Positions 36,568 to 45,476 of a stretch of 64,000 bases of DNA are shown in pieces (within the stretch, counting starts at the first letter, position 1; the number at the start of each line of letters is the position of its first letter). The stretch comes from BCD1 sp965230565 (GTDB taxonomy: Bacteria; Bacteroidota; Bacteroidia; Chitinophagales; Saprospiraceae), in the NCBI GenBank assembly GCA_965230565.1, contig CBDDLH010000007.1:310001-374000 (forward strand). The letters run 5' to 3'. Position numbers and translations under genes: made by a program. A model generated the notes under the pieces. It made no database searches. It was given only the letters and a program-made list of their open reading frames with translations, and was not told the origin of the DNA.

Positions 36568-37158
36568 ATGGAATATCGCAAGTATTCTGACTACGACCTT
36601 ATTGCCATGGCCGTAAATGGAGAGGAGTCTGCTTATTCTGAAATATACAGACGCCATAAAGCATACGTCACTAATATTGTTGGAAAATTTATCGACCACC
36701 CGGAAGATAAAATCGAAGTGGTTCAGGATGTATTCCTGAAAGCTTTTACGAACCTGAATAAATTTCAGTTCTCCAGCAAATTCACCACCTGGATCTATAC
36801 AATAGCTTCCCGGGAAAGTCTGAACTACCTGACAGACAAAACCAGATATCATCGGTTGAAACGTCAATTGGAAGGGCATCTAATTTCCAATAAATTATCC
36901 ACCTACACGCTGCCAACTGACAAGGTTTTGGACAACCAGCTCATAAAAACACTGTTGGAAACCGAAATTGAACAGGACAAAGCCCACTTGCTGAATCTCT
37001 ATTATTTGCAGGATAAAACCATTGCCATGATCTCTCAGGTAACCGACCTGACCATTTCAAATGTAAAGGTAAAATTATCCAGAGCCAGAAACCAACTCAA
37101 AGGCATCCTGACGAGCCATTTGGGAGCTGAACTCGATTCCCTGCGCTACATTCATTGA
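36568..37158 (+). CDS. ECF-family RNA polymerase sigma factor
   Basis: A 196-aa group 4 sigma factor. Region 2: AMAVNGEESAYSEIYRRHKAYV, VVQDVFLKAFTNL and the promoter-melting FTTWIYTIASRESLNYL (about residues 70-88). Region 4: the C-terminal HTH LLNLYYLQDKTIAMISQVTDLTISNVKVKLSRARNQLKG. It directs polymerase to its own promoter class. No anti-sigma factor or FecR gene is adjacent, unlike the usual SusCD-type ECF systems, so its control is not visible. It precedes the first TonB receptor by 58 bases and probably drives the locus. Confidence 0.93.
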   Translation: MEYRKYSDYDLIAMAVNGEESAYSEIYRRHKAYVTNIVGKFIDHPEDKIEVVQDVFLKAFTNLNKFQFSSKFTTWIYTIASRESLNYLTDKTRYHRLKRQLEGHLISNKLSTYTLPTDKVLDNQLIKTLLETEIEQDKAHLLNLYYLQDKTIAMISQVTDLTISNVKVKLSRARNQLKGILTSHLGAELDSLRYIH

Positions 37159-37216
37159 ACATCAAATTGACCGTGACCCCCTACCCGACATCCATTTTTT
37201 GAAAAATTTCAGCGTC

Positions 37217-39421
37217 ATGAAAATATTGAAACTCTTATTGATCAGTATTGGAGTATTATTTTATACTTCTTCCATTTGCCAGTCCAGCCAACAAAACGCT
37301 ACCATTCTCAAAGGGATTATCGTCGATAATCGCGGAGAGGCAGCTATTGGGGTCAGTCTGCAAATAGAAAACACCTACGAAGGTGCCTATACCGACGCCA
37401 ACGGAGCATTCTATTTTTCATCCGAACAAAGAGATAGCCAGGTATTGATTATTTATTCTCTTGAGTATGAACGCGAAGCCATTCCGATTTTTCTGGGTGA
37501 CACAGATACACTGAACCTGAACCTGGAAGTTGAAAAAGGAGCCATAGTCGTGGATGAAGTGACCGTATCTGGCATTAAAGAATTCAAAACTAGTGATAAA
37601 CAGAAAACCAACGTCCTCAATCGACTGGAAATCCTGACCATTGCCACCGATGCAAACGTTTTGAGTGCATTTCAGGCAATGCCGGGAGTCCAGCCGGTGG
37701 GTGAAAGTAATGGACTGTTTATCCGGGGAGGAACCAACAACGAAACGCAAACTTTTATCGACGGGCTCAAGATCGATAAATTCTCCAACAGCAGCCCAAA
37801 GAATATGCAGTCCTCCAGCAGGTTCTCACCAAATATGTTCCAGGGATCTTTCTTCAGTTCCGGGGGATATTCAGCCCTTTATGGACAGGCAACTTCAGGA
37901 GCCCTTATTCTAGAGACAACTGACCTTCCCCTGAAAAGCAATGCCGATTGGGGAATCAGCCCCCTATTTGTACAGGGAGGAGCACAAAAACTGAGTCAGA
38001 ACAAACGGACTACTTACGGAGCGACTTTTAACTATTTCAACCTCGGTCTGGCCTTTGAGGTATTCCCGGTAAACACGGAATTTACCAAACCTCCGGAAAT
38101 CCTCGATATGACCTTTAACTTCAAGCAAAAGGTCGGCGAAGGAGGCATGTTTAAATATTATGGAAGTCTGGGTACCAACAGATTAGGTATTCAAAGAAAT
38201 GACCTGGATAACGCCTCCCTGATCAATGAAACAGACCTCGCAAATAAGTTTTTGTTCTCCCAGGCGACGTATACACACATTTTACCTTCGGATTGGAAAA
38301 TCTATGTCGGAACAGGTATCTCATATAATTTCGATGATTTTAATTATCAGGGATACCTGATTGAAAATCCTGAGAATCCTGTAGCAGAAGTTGAATCAGA
38401 TATTGATGCGTCATTGCTTCAGTTGAGATCTGTACTTTCCAAACATAACAGAAAATCAAAACTCGACTTTGGCGGAGAATTTCAACATGCCATCAATAGG
38501 GATATGCTTAATGGAGAAGCTGTAGAATTGGAAGACAACTACGGCGCTTTATTCGCAGAATATGAACAACTGATTGGGAAAGGCTTATTTCTAAGGTTAG
38601 GATTGCGGGGGGAGCATTTTTCGCTCAATGAAAAAACGACCCTTTCCCCAAGAGCTACTGCAACCTACATGTTCAGCAAAAATGAAAGCCTTTACGCTTC
38701 ATACGGAGTTTTTTACCAAAGGCCCGAGTATGACTACCTCTATCAAAAACAGGATCTTGACCTTTACAGGGGAACCCATTATATCGCTGGGTATAAAAAA
38801 GGAAACAACTACCGCTACATGAGGCTGGAAGCTTTCCGCAAAGATTACCAAGGGCTGGTGAAATTTTCGCCGGAGATCAATAGCACCGGAACAGGTTACG
38901 CACAGGGAATAGAACTCTACTGGAAGGACAAAAAGACCTTAAAGGTAATGGAATACTGGCTTTCCTACTCCTATCTGGACACTCAAAGAGATTATCTGGA
39001 TTATCCGGTTGCGGCACAACCGTCATTTGCCAGCAACCACGTGATGTCCTTAACTCTCAAGAAATATTTTGCCAAACGTTCACTCAACTTTGGCATGAAC
39101 TATACTTATGCAAGCGGGAGACCTTACAGAAATCCTAACCAGCCTGCTGAGTTATTCATGTCAGACAGAACCATTGGGTACCATAACCTGAACCTGAACC
39201 TAGCGTACCTGCCTAAGATCGGAGATTCCTTTTCTGTGATTGTATTAACGGTTTCGAATTTACTGGGCACCAAACAGGTTTTCGGGTATGAATACAGTTC
39301 ACTGGACTTCTCGAGAAGACGTGCCATTCTGCCCACTACTGACAGATTTGTATTCCTCGGGTTCTTTATGAATTTCGGTATTGACAGAACCAAAAATATT
39401 ATAGATCGAGAATTGAATTAA
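37217..39421 (+). CDS. TonB-dependent receptor (first of two in the biosynthetic locus)
   Basis: I start at ATG 37217 (734 aa), which begins a clean signal peptide (MKILKLLLISIGVLFYTSSI); an upstream TTG at 37199 is less likely. Domains: CarboxypepD_reg-like about 30-110 (LKGIIVDNRGEAAIGVSLQI), plug about 120-240 (FQAMPGVQPVG, GLFIRGGTNNETQTFIDGL), barrel to the C-terminus. It is the paralogue of the receptor at 52280 (same length; aligned plug motifs such as FIRGG and RFSPNMFQGSFFSSGGYSALYGQ against RFSPFLFDGMSFSAGGFEAEYGR). It may move the locus product or its siderophore-like complex. Confidence 0.92.
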   Translation: MKILKLLLISIGVLFYTSSICQSSQQNATILKGIIVDNRGEAAIGVSLQIENTYEGAYTDANGAFYFSSEQRDSQVLIIYSLEYEREAIPIFLGDTDTLNLNLEVEKGAIVVDEVTVSGIKEFKTSDKQKTNVLNRLEILTIATDANVLSAFQAMPGVQPVGESNGLFIRGGTNNETQTFIDGLKIDKFSNSSPKNMQSSSRFSPNMFQGSFFSSGGYSALYGQATSGALILETTDLPLKSNADWGISPLFVQGGAQKLSQNKRTTYGATFNYFNLGLAFEVFPVNTEFTKPPEILDMTFNFKQKVGEGGMFKYYGSLGTNRLGIQRNDLDNASLINETDLANKFLFSQATYTHILPSDWKIYVGTGISYNFDDFNYQGYLIENPENPVAEVESDIDASLLQLRSVLSKHNRKSKLDFGGEFQHAINRDMLNGEAVELEDNYGALFAEYEQLIGKGLFLRLGLRGEHFSLNEKTTLSPRATATYMFSKNESLYASYGVFYQRPEYDYLYQKQDLDLYRGTHYIAGYKKGNNYRYMRLEAFRKDYQGLVKFSPEINSTGTGYAQGIELYWKDKKTLKVMEYWLSYSYLDTQRDYLDYPVAAQPSFASNHVMSLTLKKYFAKRSLNFGMNYTYASGRPYRNPNQPAELFMSDRTIGYHNLNLNLAYLPKIGDSFSVIVLTVSNLLGTKQVFGYEYSSLDFSRRRAILPTTDRFVFLGFFMNFGIDRTKNIIDRELN

Positions 39422-39430
39422 GCAGAAAAT

Positions 39431-39570
39431 CCCTGGTTGCGAGTTGCGAGATACGCGTTGCGAGTTCGATCAACTTGTCGAGATTTATCATTTCATTAAA
39501 TATCTGACAAAAGAAAGGACCACTTTTCAAAATTGAATAACACGTAACCCGAAACCTGTAACACGCAACA
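39431..39570. repeat. Degenerate GTTGCGAG / GTAACACGC repeat block
   Basis: GGTTGCGAGTTGCGAGATACG and GCGTTGCGAG tandem copies (39435-39465) and inverted-type copies CACGTAACCCGAAACCTGTAA (39540-39570), between the receptor and the lipoprotein genes. Related short-period repeats (CTGGTTG, AACCAGCAACC) occur at 14367-14402, 49087-49121 and 54483-54600. Confidence 0.55.
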
Positions 39571-39609
39571 AAAAAAAGAAATTAAAAACTTCCATAAAAT
39601 CTCATTACA

Positions 39610-40332
39610 ATGAATTTACAAAAGATCATCATCGTCAGCTTTGTGATTTTCAGCATTTTAGCCTGTAATGTCACGAAAAACTTTACAGCTCCAGGAGTGG
39701 AAAATACCGCTCAGATCGAGGCAGTCCAGACGGTCTCACCCTACCATACAGCCATGGAGAAGCACATAAAGATGCTGGAGCAGGAAGGACACACCATCGC
39801 TTCGTACCAGCAATTGTGCGCCACTTTTGAGCGCATCGCAAACACAGAGACAGACCAATGGCTTCCACTCTATTATGCCAGCATGGGTTATATTTCCATG
39901 GCTTTCCTGGAAAAGGACCTGGATAAAGTGGATAAATGGGGAGAAAAAGCACTGCTAACCATTGCAAAAATGAATGAAAGGAATCCGGTCAAATCAGAGG
40001 TTCTGGTACTACAGGCTATGTTGTCTTATGCTTTGATAAAAGTAGACCTGATGAGTCGTGGGATGGAGTATTCCAGAAGAGCACAGCAATTCCTGATAGA
40101 AGCCAGTGATTTAAATGATAACAATCCGAGGGTCGAGCTTCTAATTGCCCAAAGCTTTTTCAAAGCCCCGCCCCAATTTGGGAGAAATATTGAAAAAGGA
40201 TGCGAACACAATGCAAAGGCACTGGAAATTCTCGCCCAGGAAGAAAAAGAAAACGCCCAAAACGATCAATACGACATCACCCCTCACTGGGGAAAACTGG
40301 AAGCACTGAGCAATCAAAAGTATTGCAGGTAA
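39610..40332 (+). CDS. TPR-like lipoprotein
   Basis: A 240-aa lipoprotein (lipobox FSILAC, Cys about residue 19). The mature part is helical with TPR-like spacing (PLYYASMGYISMAFL, EVLVLQAMLSYALIKVDL, NNPRVELLIAQSFFKAPPQFG). The region NNPRVELLIAQS...HWGKLEAL aligns with NNPRAIYLNAIY...KWGAEHNSVL of the 227-aa protein at 55072, so the two flank the locus as paralogues, each beside a TonB receptor. It is likely a periplasmic partner of the receptor at 37217; the function is otherwise unknown. Confidence 0.75.
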   Translation: MNLQKIIIVSFVIFSILACNVTKNFTAPGVENTAQIEAVQTVSPYHTAMEKHIKMLEQEGHTIASYQQLCATFERIANTETDQWLPLYYASMGYISMAFLEKDLDKVDKWGEKALLTIAKMNERNPVKSEVLVLQAMLSYALIKVDLMSRGMEYSRRAQQFLIEASDLNDNNPRVELLIAQSFFKAPPQFGRNIEKGCEHNAKALEILAQEEKENAQNDQYDITPHWGKLEALSNQKYCR

Positions 40333-40667
40333 AGACGTAATGATGATTGTAAGGTAGGGACTGTGAAGACAATGCGCGCACAGTTCTGAAGCAGCCCTAC
40401 GCTTTTCATCTTTATTAAAAACTGATTTCAACTCAATTTCAACAATATTCTTACAGCTAATTTTTTCTACTGTATCCCCAATTGACAAGTGGAAAATTCA
40501 GTTAGGTATCCAATAAGATCTAGGATCAATTTTCCTTTGTGGCCTGGACTGCAATGTTAAATTATAATTAACTGAAAATCAAGCAAATAAATTTAAAAAA
40601 AAGTCAAAAAAACTGTAACCAATTTCCGACTCGTACTGTCTAACCAGACATAAAACATAAAGATAAA
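40333..40667. other. 335-base intergenic region before the biosynthetic operon
   Basis: It contains a bulged hairpin just after the lipoprotein gene (40354-40400: GTAGGGACTGTG pairs with CACAGT...CCCTAC), AT-rich sequence, and an ECF-like promoter candidate near its 3' end (40614-40640). No supportable coding sequence on either strand. This is the only sizeable gap before the tightly packed synthesis genes, so the main promoter is probably here. Confidence 0.6.
40614..40640 (+). promoter_or_regulatory. Candidate ECF-type promoter for the synthesis operon
   Basis: TGTAACC (40614-40620) followed after about 11 bases by CGTACTGTC (40632-40640), 28 bases before the operon start. The GTAAC / CGT-type pair resembles ECF promoters in general, and an ECF gene is encoded 3.5 kb upstream. 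No alignment of several promoters was possible, so this is suggestive only. Confidence 0.35.
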
Positions 40668-41117
40668 ATGCAAACGATACAGACAGACAATATCAATCAA
40701 ATAAGAGCTCTTTTCATGGATTGCAGCATTGGTGAAAAGGACAGGACAAAAGAGTTCATCAAACTACTGGATAAAACGGAAAAAACCGGTCCGGTTACGA
40801 AAGCTTACCAGGCAGTAGCGATGGCCTATAAAGCTAAAAAAGCTTTTAACCCGATTAAAAAAATTGATTATCTGAAGACATTCAACACTTTAATAAACGA
40901 AGCAGTCGAAGAGAGTAATAAAGACCCGGAAGTCGTTTTTCTGAGATTAACCATCCAAAAAAACATTCCGCCTGGACTAGGTCTTTCGGGAGCCATTGAG
41001 TCAGATACCAATTATTTAAACGAACAAAAGACTCAAATTCAGGAAAGTGAATTAGGTCAGGATTACAAAGAATTTTTAATCAGATTTTTAGAGAAAAATA
41101 ACGCAATAACAGCATGA
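40668..41117 (+). CDS. Small helical protein co-transcribed with the adenylating enzyme
   Basis: A 149-aa protein without signal or membrane segments, helical, with an IPPGLGLSGAIESD segment (about residues 105-118) followed by a charged C-terminal helix. Its last codons overlap the next gene by 4 bases (ATGA), so it is translated with the assembly line. I do not recognise it by motif; it may be a small partner of the acyl-carrier machinery. Function unknown. Confidence 0.65.
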   Translation: MQTIQTDNINQIRALFMDCSIGEKDRTKEFIKLLDKTEKTGPVTKAYQAVAMAYKAKKAFNPIKKIDYLKTFNTLINEAVEESNKDPEVVFLRLTIQKNIPPGLGLSGAIESDTNYLNEQKTQIQESELGQDYKEFLIRFLEKNNAITA

Positions 41118-42523
41118 CAACGCTCAAAGCAGAAATATTAAACGCACTGAGTACCTACGGAGATTCGAAGATCATCGACGGGAATGTCAACCGGGCATAT
41201 AGTTTCAAAGAAATTCTCCAGGAGATCAACGAACTGGAAAGATCTTTTGAAGATGTGGATTTTCGCCAAAAAGTGGTTGTGTTTGATTTCCATGAAAACT
41301 CAATTGACCTGGTAATTCTGCTACTGTTTGTTCTGAAAAAAGGAGGCATTCCATTAATCATCGAACTATCAGGATTGTCTTCCGAGGTGACCAACAAACT
41401 ACTGTATTACGCCATTGTCAGACATAAAAGCTCGATGTTGAGCGTTGAGAATAACATCCAGTTTACGTCACGAAGTACGAAATATGGTACCTTTTTGATC
41501 ACGAACAATTTATTGAATATTTCATCGTATCGGGAGTGTACTTTGCTACTGACAAGTTCCGGCACCGTTGGAGCCAAGAAGATCATGAAATTTGAGTCGC
41601 CGGGCATTTTAAGCAACATACGATCCAATATAAAGGCACTTGGAATTACGAAGCGGGATACGACTTTAATGTGTTTACCGATTTATTATTCCTACAGCCT
41701 GATCGGACAGTTTTTTTCACACTTGTTACAGGGAGCGAATATTATTATTGCCCCATACAGATTTGTCGCCTTTTCCATAGGCAGATTAATTGACCAGTAC
41801 AAACCGACGAACTTTTTTACGACCCCGACACAGGTGAATATTTTACTGAGCAACAAATTGAAAAAAGGAGCATTAGGCCTGAGATTTATTACTGTCGGAG
41901 GAGGCTACCTGAATAAGTTCAGCTTCCAAAGATTTTCGAAAAAATACCCGGCGGAAGTATATTACAAGACCTATGGCATCACGGAAGCAGGACCAAGAGT
42001 AGCGACGTACACCGTGAATTATTCCGATACTGTATATTTCGAGCCCAATTATCTTGGCACACCTCTGAATAAAGTAGGCATGTCTTTATGTGAAAAAATG
42101 GGCAATTACGACAACCATGAAACAGGATTTTTACGCATCACCTCCCCTTCCATTTTTAAAGGGTACCTGTTGCACAAATCCGAATACGATCAGCAGAAAG
42201 ATCACCTGATTACTGAAGACATTGTTTACCGAAAAGATGGGAAAGTCTACATACTGGGCAGAAATACCGACCGGTTCCATTACGAGGATAAGCATTTGTG
42301 GCGGTTTGAAGTAGAAGATACGATCAACGAACAGTTTTCAGGGATCCTGAAGATTAAACTAAAAAAAGATGGTCAAAATTTCCGGCTGGGGATCATGAAA
42401 CACCCCAAAAGCAAGGTAGGATTTGACCAGATCCACAAGGCACTTAATCAAAGATTCGGTTCAAAATTTACTAAAAATTTAACCATCGGCAAGTTCAATG
42501 AAAGATTTGCTTTCACAAAATAA
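41114..42523 (+). CDS. ANL-superfamily adenylating enzyme (acyl/aryl-AMP ligase) of the polyene pathway
   Basis: 469 aa. The P-loop-like motif LTSSGTVGAKKIMKF sits at residues 146-160, the aromatic-site LPIYYSYSLIGQ at about 188, the YGITEAG motif at 287-293, GRNTDRFHYEDK near 375, and a C-terminal IGKFNERF holding the expected catalytic Lys. It should activate a carboxylic-acid starter or acyl group with ATP and load it onto the acyl carrier protein encoded downstream. Starter identity is not readable; no aromatic ammonia lyase is present. It overlaps the next gene by 26 bases, implying coupled translation. Confidence 0.85.
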   Translation: MTTLKAEILNALSTYGDSKIIDGNVNRAYSFKEILQEINELERSFEDVDFRQKVVVFDFHENSIDLVILLLFVLKKGGIPLIIELSGLSSEVTNKLLYYAIVRHKSSMLSVENNIQFTSRSTKYGTFLITNNLLNISSYRECTLLLTSSGTVGAKKIMKFESPGILSNIRSNIKALGITKRDTTLMCLPIYYSYSLIGQFFSHLLQGANIIIAPYRFVAFSIGRLIDQYKPTNFFTTPTQVNILLSNKLKKGALGLRFITVGGGYLNKFSFQRFSKKYPAEVYYKTYGITEAGPRVATYTVNYSDTVYFEPNYLGTPLNKVGMSLCEKMGNYDNHETGFLRITSPSIFKGYLLHKSEYDQQKDHLITEDIVYRKDGKVYILGRNTDRFHYEDKHLWRFEVEDTINEQFSGILKIKLKKDGQNFRLGIMKHPKSKVGFDQIHKALNQRFGSKFTKNLTIGKFNERFAFTK

Positions 42524-43043
42524 CGAAGTACTGATTTTATACTCCCGGAGTAAAAAAAACAATTCGGGTCAGCAGACAAAAAAAACTTCAGCGAGCATTT
42601 TGGGCTCCTTTTTCAGAAAGCATTTTTACAGGTCCGATGTACGCATCATCAAAGATCAAAGAGGAAAGCCTCAATTGAATATACCAGGGATCCATCTAAG
42701 CATATCTCACTCAGCCGAAGTTACCATTTGTGCTTTATCGAGGATGAAAATTGGAGTGGATATTGAATTGGAGCGGACCGTAAGCGATAAATGTTTCGAC
42801 CTGATCAACAAACTGTACTCGAATTATTTCAAAGTAAACAACCTGGACGACTGGGTGAAATTTGAAAGTGGACTGAAACTAAAAAATTTAAGATTAGACA
42901 GTGTAGCAAAAAAAGAAAAAATAGCACAAAACGTATTCGAAAACATTGAATTTCAAGAGATTAAGTTATTCGATAATTATAAATCCTTCGTTTGTGCTGA
43001 ACATAAAATTGAAACCATAAGATATCAATACATAGAACAGTAA
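42498..43043 (+). CDS. 4'-phosphopantetheinyl transferase (Sfp-type)
   Basis: 181 aa. Family motifs are visible: HLSISHS (66-72), GVDIELER (86-93) with the Mg-binding Asp88 and Glu90, and a WVKFES segment (119-124) in place of the usual W-x-x-K-E. It attaches phosphopantetheine to the active-site Ser of the ACP encoded at 46722 (predicted). The size and motif order are those of a dedicated Sfp-type enzyme. It starts inside the last codons of the adenylating enzyme gene. Confidence 0.85.
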   Translation: MKDLLSQNNEVLILYSRSKKNNSGQQTKKTSASILGSFFRKHFYRSDVRIIKDQRGKPQLNIPGIHLSISHSAEVTICALSRMKIGVDIELERTVSDKCFDLINKLYSNYFKVNNLDDWVKFESGLKLKNLRLDSVAKKEKIAQNVFENIEFQEIKLFDNYKSFVCAEHKIETIRYQYIEQ

Positions 43044-43055
43044 AATTTATTACTC

Positions 43056-43493
43056 ATGACAAAGGCAGTATTTTTTCCAAAGCCGGAAGACCTTCTTCCG
43101 CATGACAAACCCATGTCCCTTGTGGACGAAATAGTGAATTTCGACTGCGGAAAAACACTTGAAGCAGTGACCACTTATGATCCGTCGGATTTCTTCTACC
43201 AGGGCCATTTCAAGGATAACCCTGTGACGCCGGGCATCATTTTGGTGGAGACCATGTTTCAAACTTGTGGCCTGCTTTTGAGACTCAGTTCGGAGACATC
43301 CAGAGATTTTCCGCCTATCATGGGCCGGGCAGTAAAAATTAAAAATGCCACCTTCTCCAGAGAAGTAAAACCAAACGAAGAAGTAAGGATTCATGTCAAA
43401 TTCAAAAGCAGAATGATGCACTTCTTCACCTTTGATTGCCACATCAAAGTCAATGGCCAGGTAATGTGTAAAAGTGAACTCGTATTATCATAA
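43056..43493 (+). CDS. FabZ-like hot-dog 3-hydroxyacyl-ACP dehydratase
   Basis: 145 aa. N-terminal LLPHDKPMSLVDEIV and the active-site stretch FYQGHFKDNPVTPGIILVETMFQ match FabZ, with the catalytic His and Glu both present. It removes water from a 3-hydroxyacyl-ACP to form a trans-2-enoyl-ACP. With a ketosynthase and ketoreductase beside it but no enoyl reductase in the locus, the product of each cycle would retain a double bond. Packed in the operon: 12 bases after the transferase and 5 before the next gene. Confidence 0.9.
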   Translation: MTKAVFFPKPEDLLPHDKPMSLVDEIVNFDCGKTLEAVTTYDPSDFFYQGHFKDNPVTPGIILVETMFQTCGLLLRLSSETSRDFPPIMGRAVKIKNATFSREVKPNEEVRIHVKFKSRMMHFFTFDCHIKVNGQVMCKSELVLS

Positions 43494-43498
43494 ATATC

Positions 43499-44710
43499 AT
43501 GGAAAAAAGAATAGTAATAACAGGATGGAGTTGTGTTTCTCCCTACGGACTTTCCAACGAAGATTTCGAAAAGTCTTACACCTCAGAAATCGCCTATTCC
43601 ATAAAAGAGGACTGGAAAAAGGAAGCTATTGGACAGCAATATTTCGGAGAAGTTCCACAATTCAACATCCGTAAGGAAATAGATGGTTTAAGACCGCCAT
43701 TCCCCAACCGATATTCCAGCCTGGGATTACTTGGTTGTCTCAATGCACTGAAAAGTGCCAACCTCGAGGATAGAGAAGACTTACTGGAGAAAGCAGGACT
43801 CATCATAACTACCACCCTGGGTGCCAGCAATGCCATTCAGACTTTCCTCGAGAAGCTGTACACCAAAGGACCGGACCGCCTCAGCCCGTTCGTGTTTTCA
43901 AAAGCAACATCAAACAGCATACTGGGTGACATCTCCAGAATACTGAAGATAAAAGGCCCCGGATCCCTGGTGTATGGAGAGGATAGTATAACCTACGGTA
44001 TCGACCTCATCCTCAATGACCACTCCGACCTCATCATTTGCGGAGGTGTTGATGAGATCACTGAACCTTCCGTACTCGTCTCCAAGGAGATGAACCGTTT
44101 GCTTGAACCTGATGAGGACGGAGATGCTGTAGAAAGTGTAAAACACAGCAAGGAAAAAGACAACTACATATTTGGCGAAGCTGCTTCCTACATCGTTTTG
44201 GAGACCCTGGAATCAGCTCAGAAAAGAAACGCCACCATTTTCGCAGAAATCGTTGATTATAAACAATATATGGACTCAATTTACGACAAAGTTATTTACA
44301 ACCGGTCCGCGGAAGATCTTTCGAGACACCTCAATGAATTTGTGGACCAACATACAACCGGCACGGAAGACAAAAAGCTCTTCGTTGGCTCAGCATGTCT
44401 GCCCTGGCACATACAATCCTACGAATGGGAAGCACTTGGAAAAAATGACCACAATTGGGTTTATTCCAACACCAAGGTATCCCTGGGCGAAGGATTATCA
44501 GGGACCAACAACGCTACAGTTGCCTCAGCTATACTGAGCCTCAACAACAATAAAACCGCCAATGTATTCAAAGAGGCAGACATTTTAAACGAGCCTCCAT
44601 CCAATATCACCATGGATGAACAGGAGCTGGAGAACATCAACTTCGTAGTGACGAACACCTTCTCCCTTGGCGGAAACAATACATTATTAGCATTAAAAAA
44701 ATACGAATAA
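43499..44710 (+). CDS. Inactive ketosynthase (chain-length-factor-like, KS-beta)
   Basis: 403 aa with the thiolase-fold KS architecture (VITGWSCVSPYG, VSLGEGLSGTNNATVASAI). At the Cys position the sequence reads GPGSLVYGED (153-162), with Asp162 where active KS enzymes have Cys (in the sister gene, GPTSTISTAC, Cys159). The two catalytic histidines are also lost (VGSACLPWHIQ at about 297, and GE at about 330 for GH). It is therefore probably a partner that sets chain length with the active KS, as in aryl-polyene and other type II polyene systems. It starts 5 bases after the dehydratase gene. Confidence 0.85.
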   Translation: MEKRIVITGWSCVSPYGLSNEDFEKSYTSEIAYSIKEDWKKEAIGQQYFGEVPQFNIRKEIDGLRPPFPNRYSSLGLLGCLNALKSANLEDREDLLEKAGLIITTTLGASNAIQTFLEKLYTKGPDRLSPFVFSKATSNSILGDISRILKIKGPGSLVYGEDSITYGIDLILNDHSDLIICGGVDEITEPSVLVSKEMNRLLEPDEDGDAVESVKHSKEKDNYIFGEAASYIVLETLESAQKRNATIFAEIVDYKQYMDSIYDKVIYNRSAEDLSRHLNEFVDQHTTGTEDKKLFVGSACLPWHIQSYEWEALGKNDHNWVYSNTKVSLGEGLSGTNNATVASAILSLNNNKTANVFKEADILNEPPSNITMDEQELENINFVVTNTFSLGGNNTLLALKKYE

Positions 44711-44711
44711 A

Positions 44712-45464
44712 ATGGATAACACAAACAAAGCAGTATTAGTATCCGGAGGATCCCGGGGAATCGGTAAGGCCATCTGTCTGAAGTTTGCCGAAGACGGTTA
44801 CCAGGTTCACTTCACCTATAAATCCAATGACGACGCAGCCAATGAGCTTGTTGATGAAATCACGACGACTTATTCCTGCCCGCCACCAAAAGCATACAAG
44901 TGTGACATGACTGACCCTGGCAGTGTAAAAGGGTTGTTCAAGGAGCATAAAACGGAATTCAGCAATATCTCTACGCTGGTCAACAATACCGGAGGTCACG
45001 GTAAAGCAGCGCCATTTATCTTTTGCTCGGATGACAATTTCTGGAGCATGATGGATCTGAACCTCAAGTCCGTGGTGAATGCTTACCGGTCAATACTGCC
45101 GATTTTCATCAAAAACAAAGGAGGACGAATCGTCAATGTAACCTCACTATCCGGATCAAAAGGAAACCCAGGACACTCTCCCTATGCAGCTTCAAAAGCA
45201 GCTGTGGTCGCTCTGTCAAAATCAATTCTGAAAGAGATTGGCTCCATGGGCATTGTCATCAACAACGTAGCACCAAGTTTTGTAGAAACGGACAGTACCA
45301 AATCAGTTCCTGAAAAGTACTACAAGCTGCGTATTGACAACAGTATTTACAAGCGGATGGGTAAGTCAGAAGAAGTTGCACACCTGGTCCACTACCTGGG
45401 ATCTACCGCGCCTGAGTATCTGACCGGACAGGAAATTATCATCGACGGAGGAATCTCCGGGTAA
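44712..45464 (+). CDS. FabG-like 3-ketoacyl-ACP reductase (SDR)
   Basis: 250 aa, short-chain dehydrogenase. Cofactor loop SGGSRGIGKAI (about 9-19), NNTGG (about 91), and the catalytic Ser (VTSLSG), Tyr and Lys of YAASKAAVV (about 157-162). The C-terminus (EIIIDGGISG) is typical. It reduces the 3-keto group of the growing acyl-ACP using NADPH. Start codon 1 base after the upstream stop; the next gene follows after 12 bases. Substitution of Ala by Thr in the NNAG motif is mild. Confidence 0.9.
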   Translation: MDNTNKAVLVSGGSRGIGKAICLKFAEDGYQVHFTYKSNDDAANELVDEITTTYSCPPPKAYKCDMTDPGSVKGLFKEHKTEFSNISTLVNNTGGHGKAAPFIFCSDDNFWSMMDLNLKSVVNAYRSILPIFIKNKGGRIVNVTSLSGSKGNPGHSPYAASKAAVVALSKSILKEIGSMGIVINNVAPSFVETDSTKSVPEKYYKLRIDNSIYKRMGKSEEVAHLVHYLGSTAPEYLTGQEIIIDGGISG

Positions 45465-45476
45465 ATTAATACTATC

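Noticed and set aside
37199..37216. TTG start of the first TonB receptor
   Set aside because: ATG at 37217 directly gives a good signal peptide.
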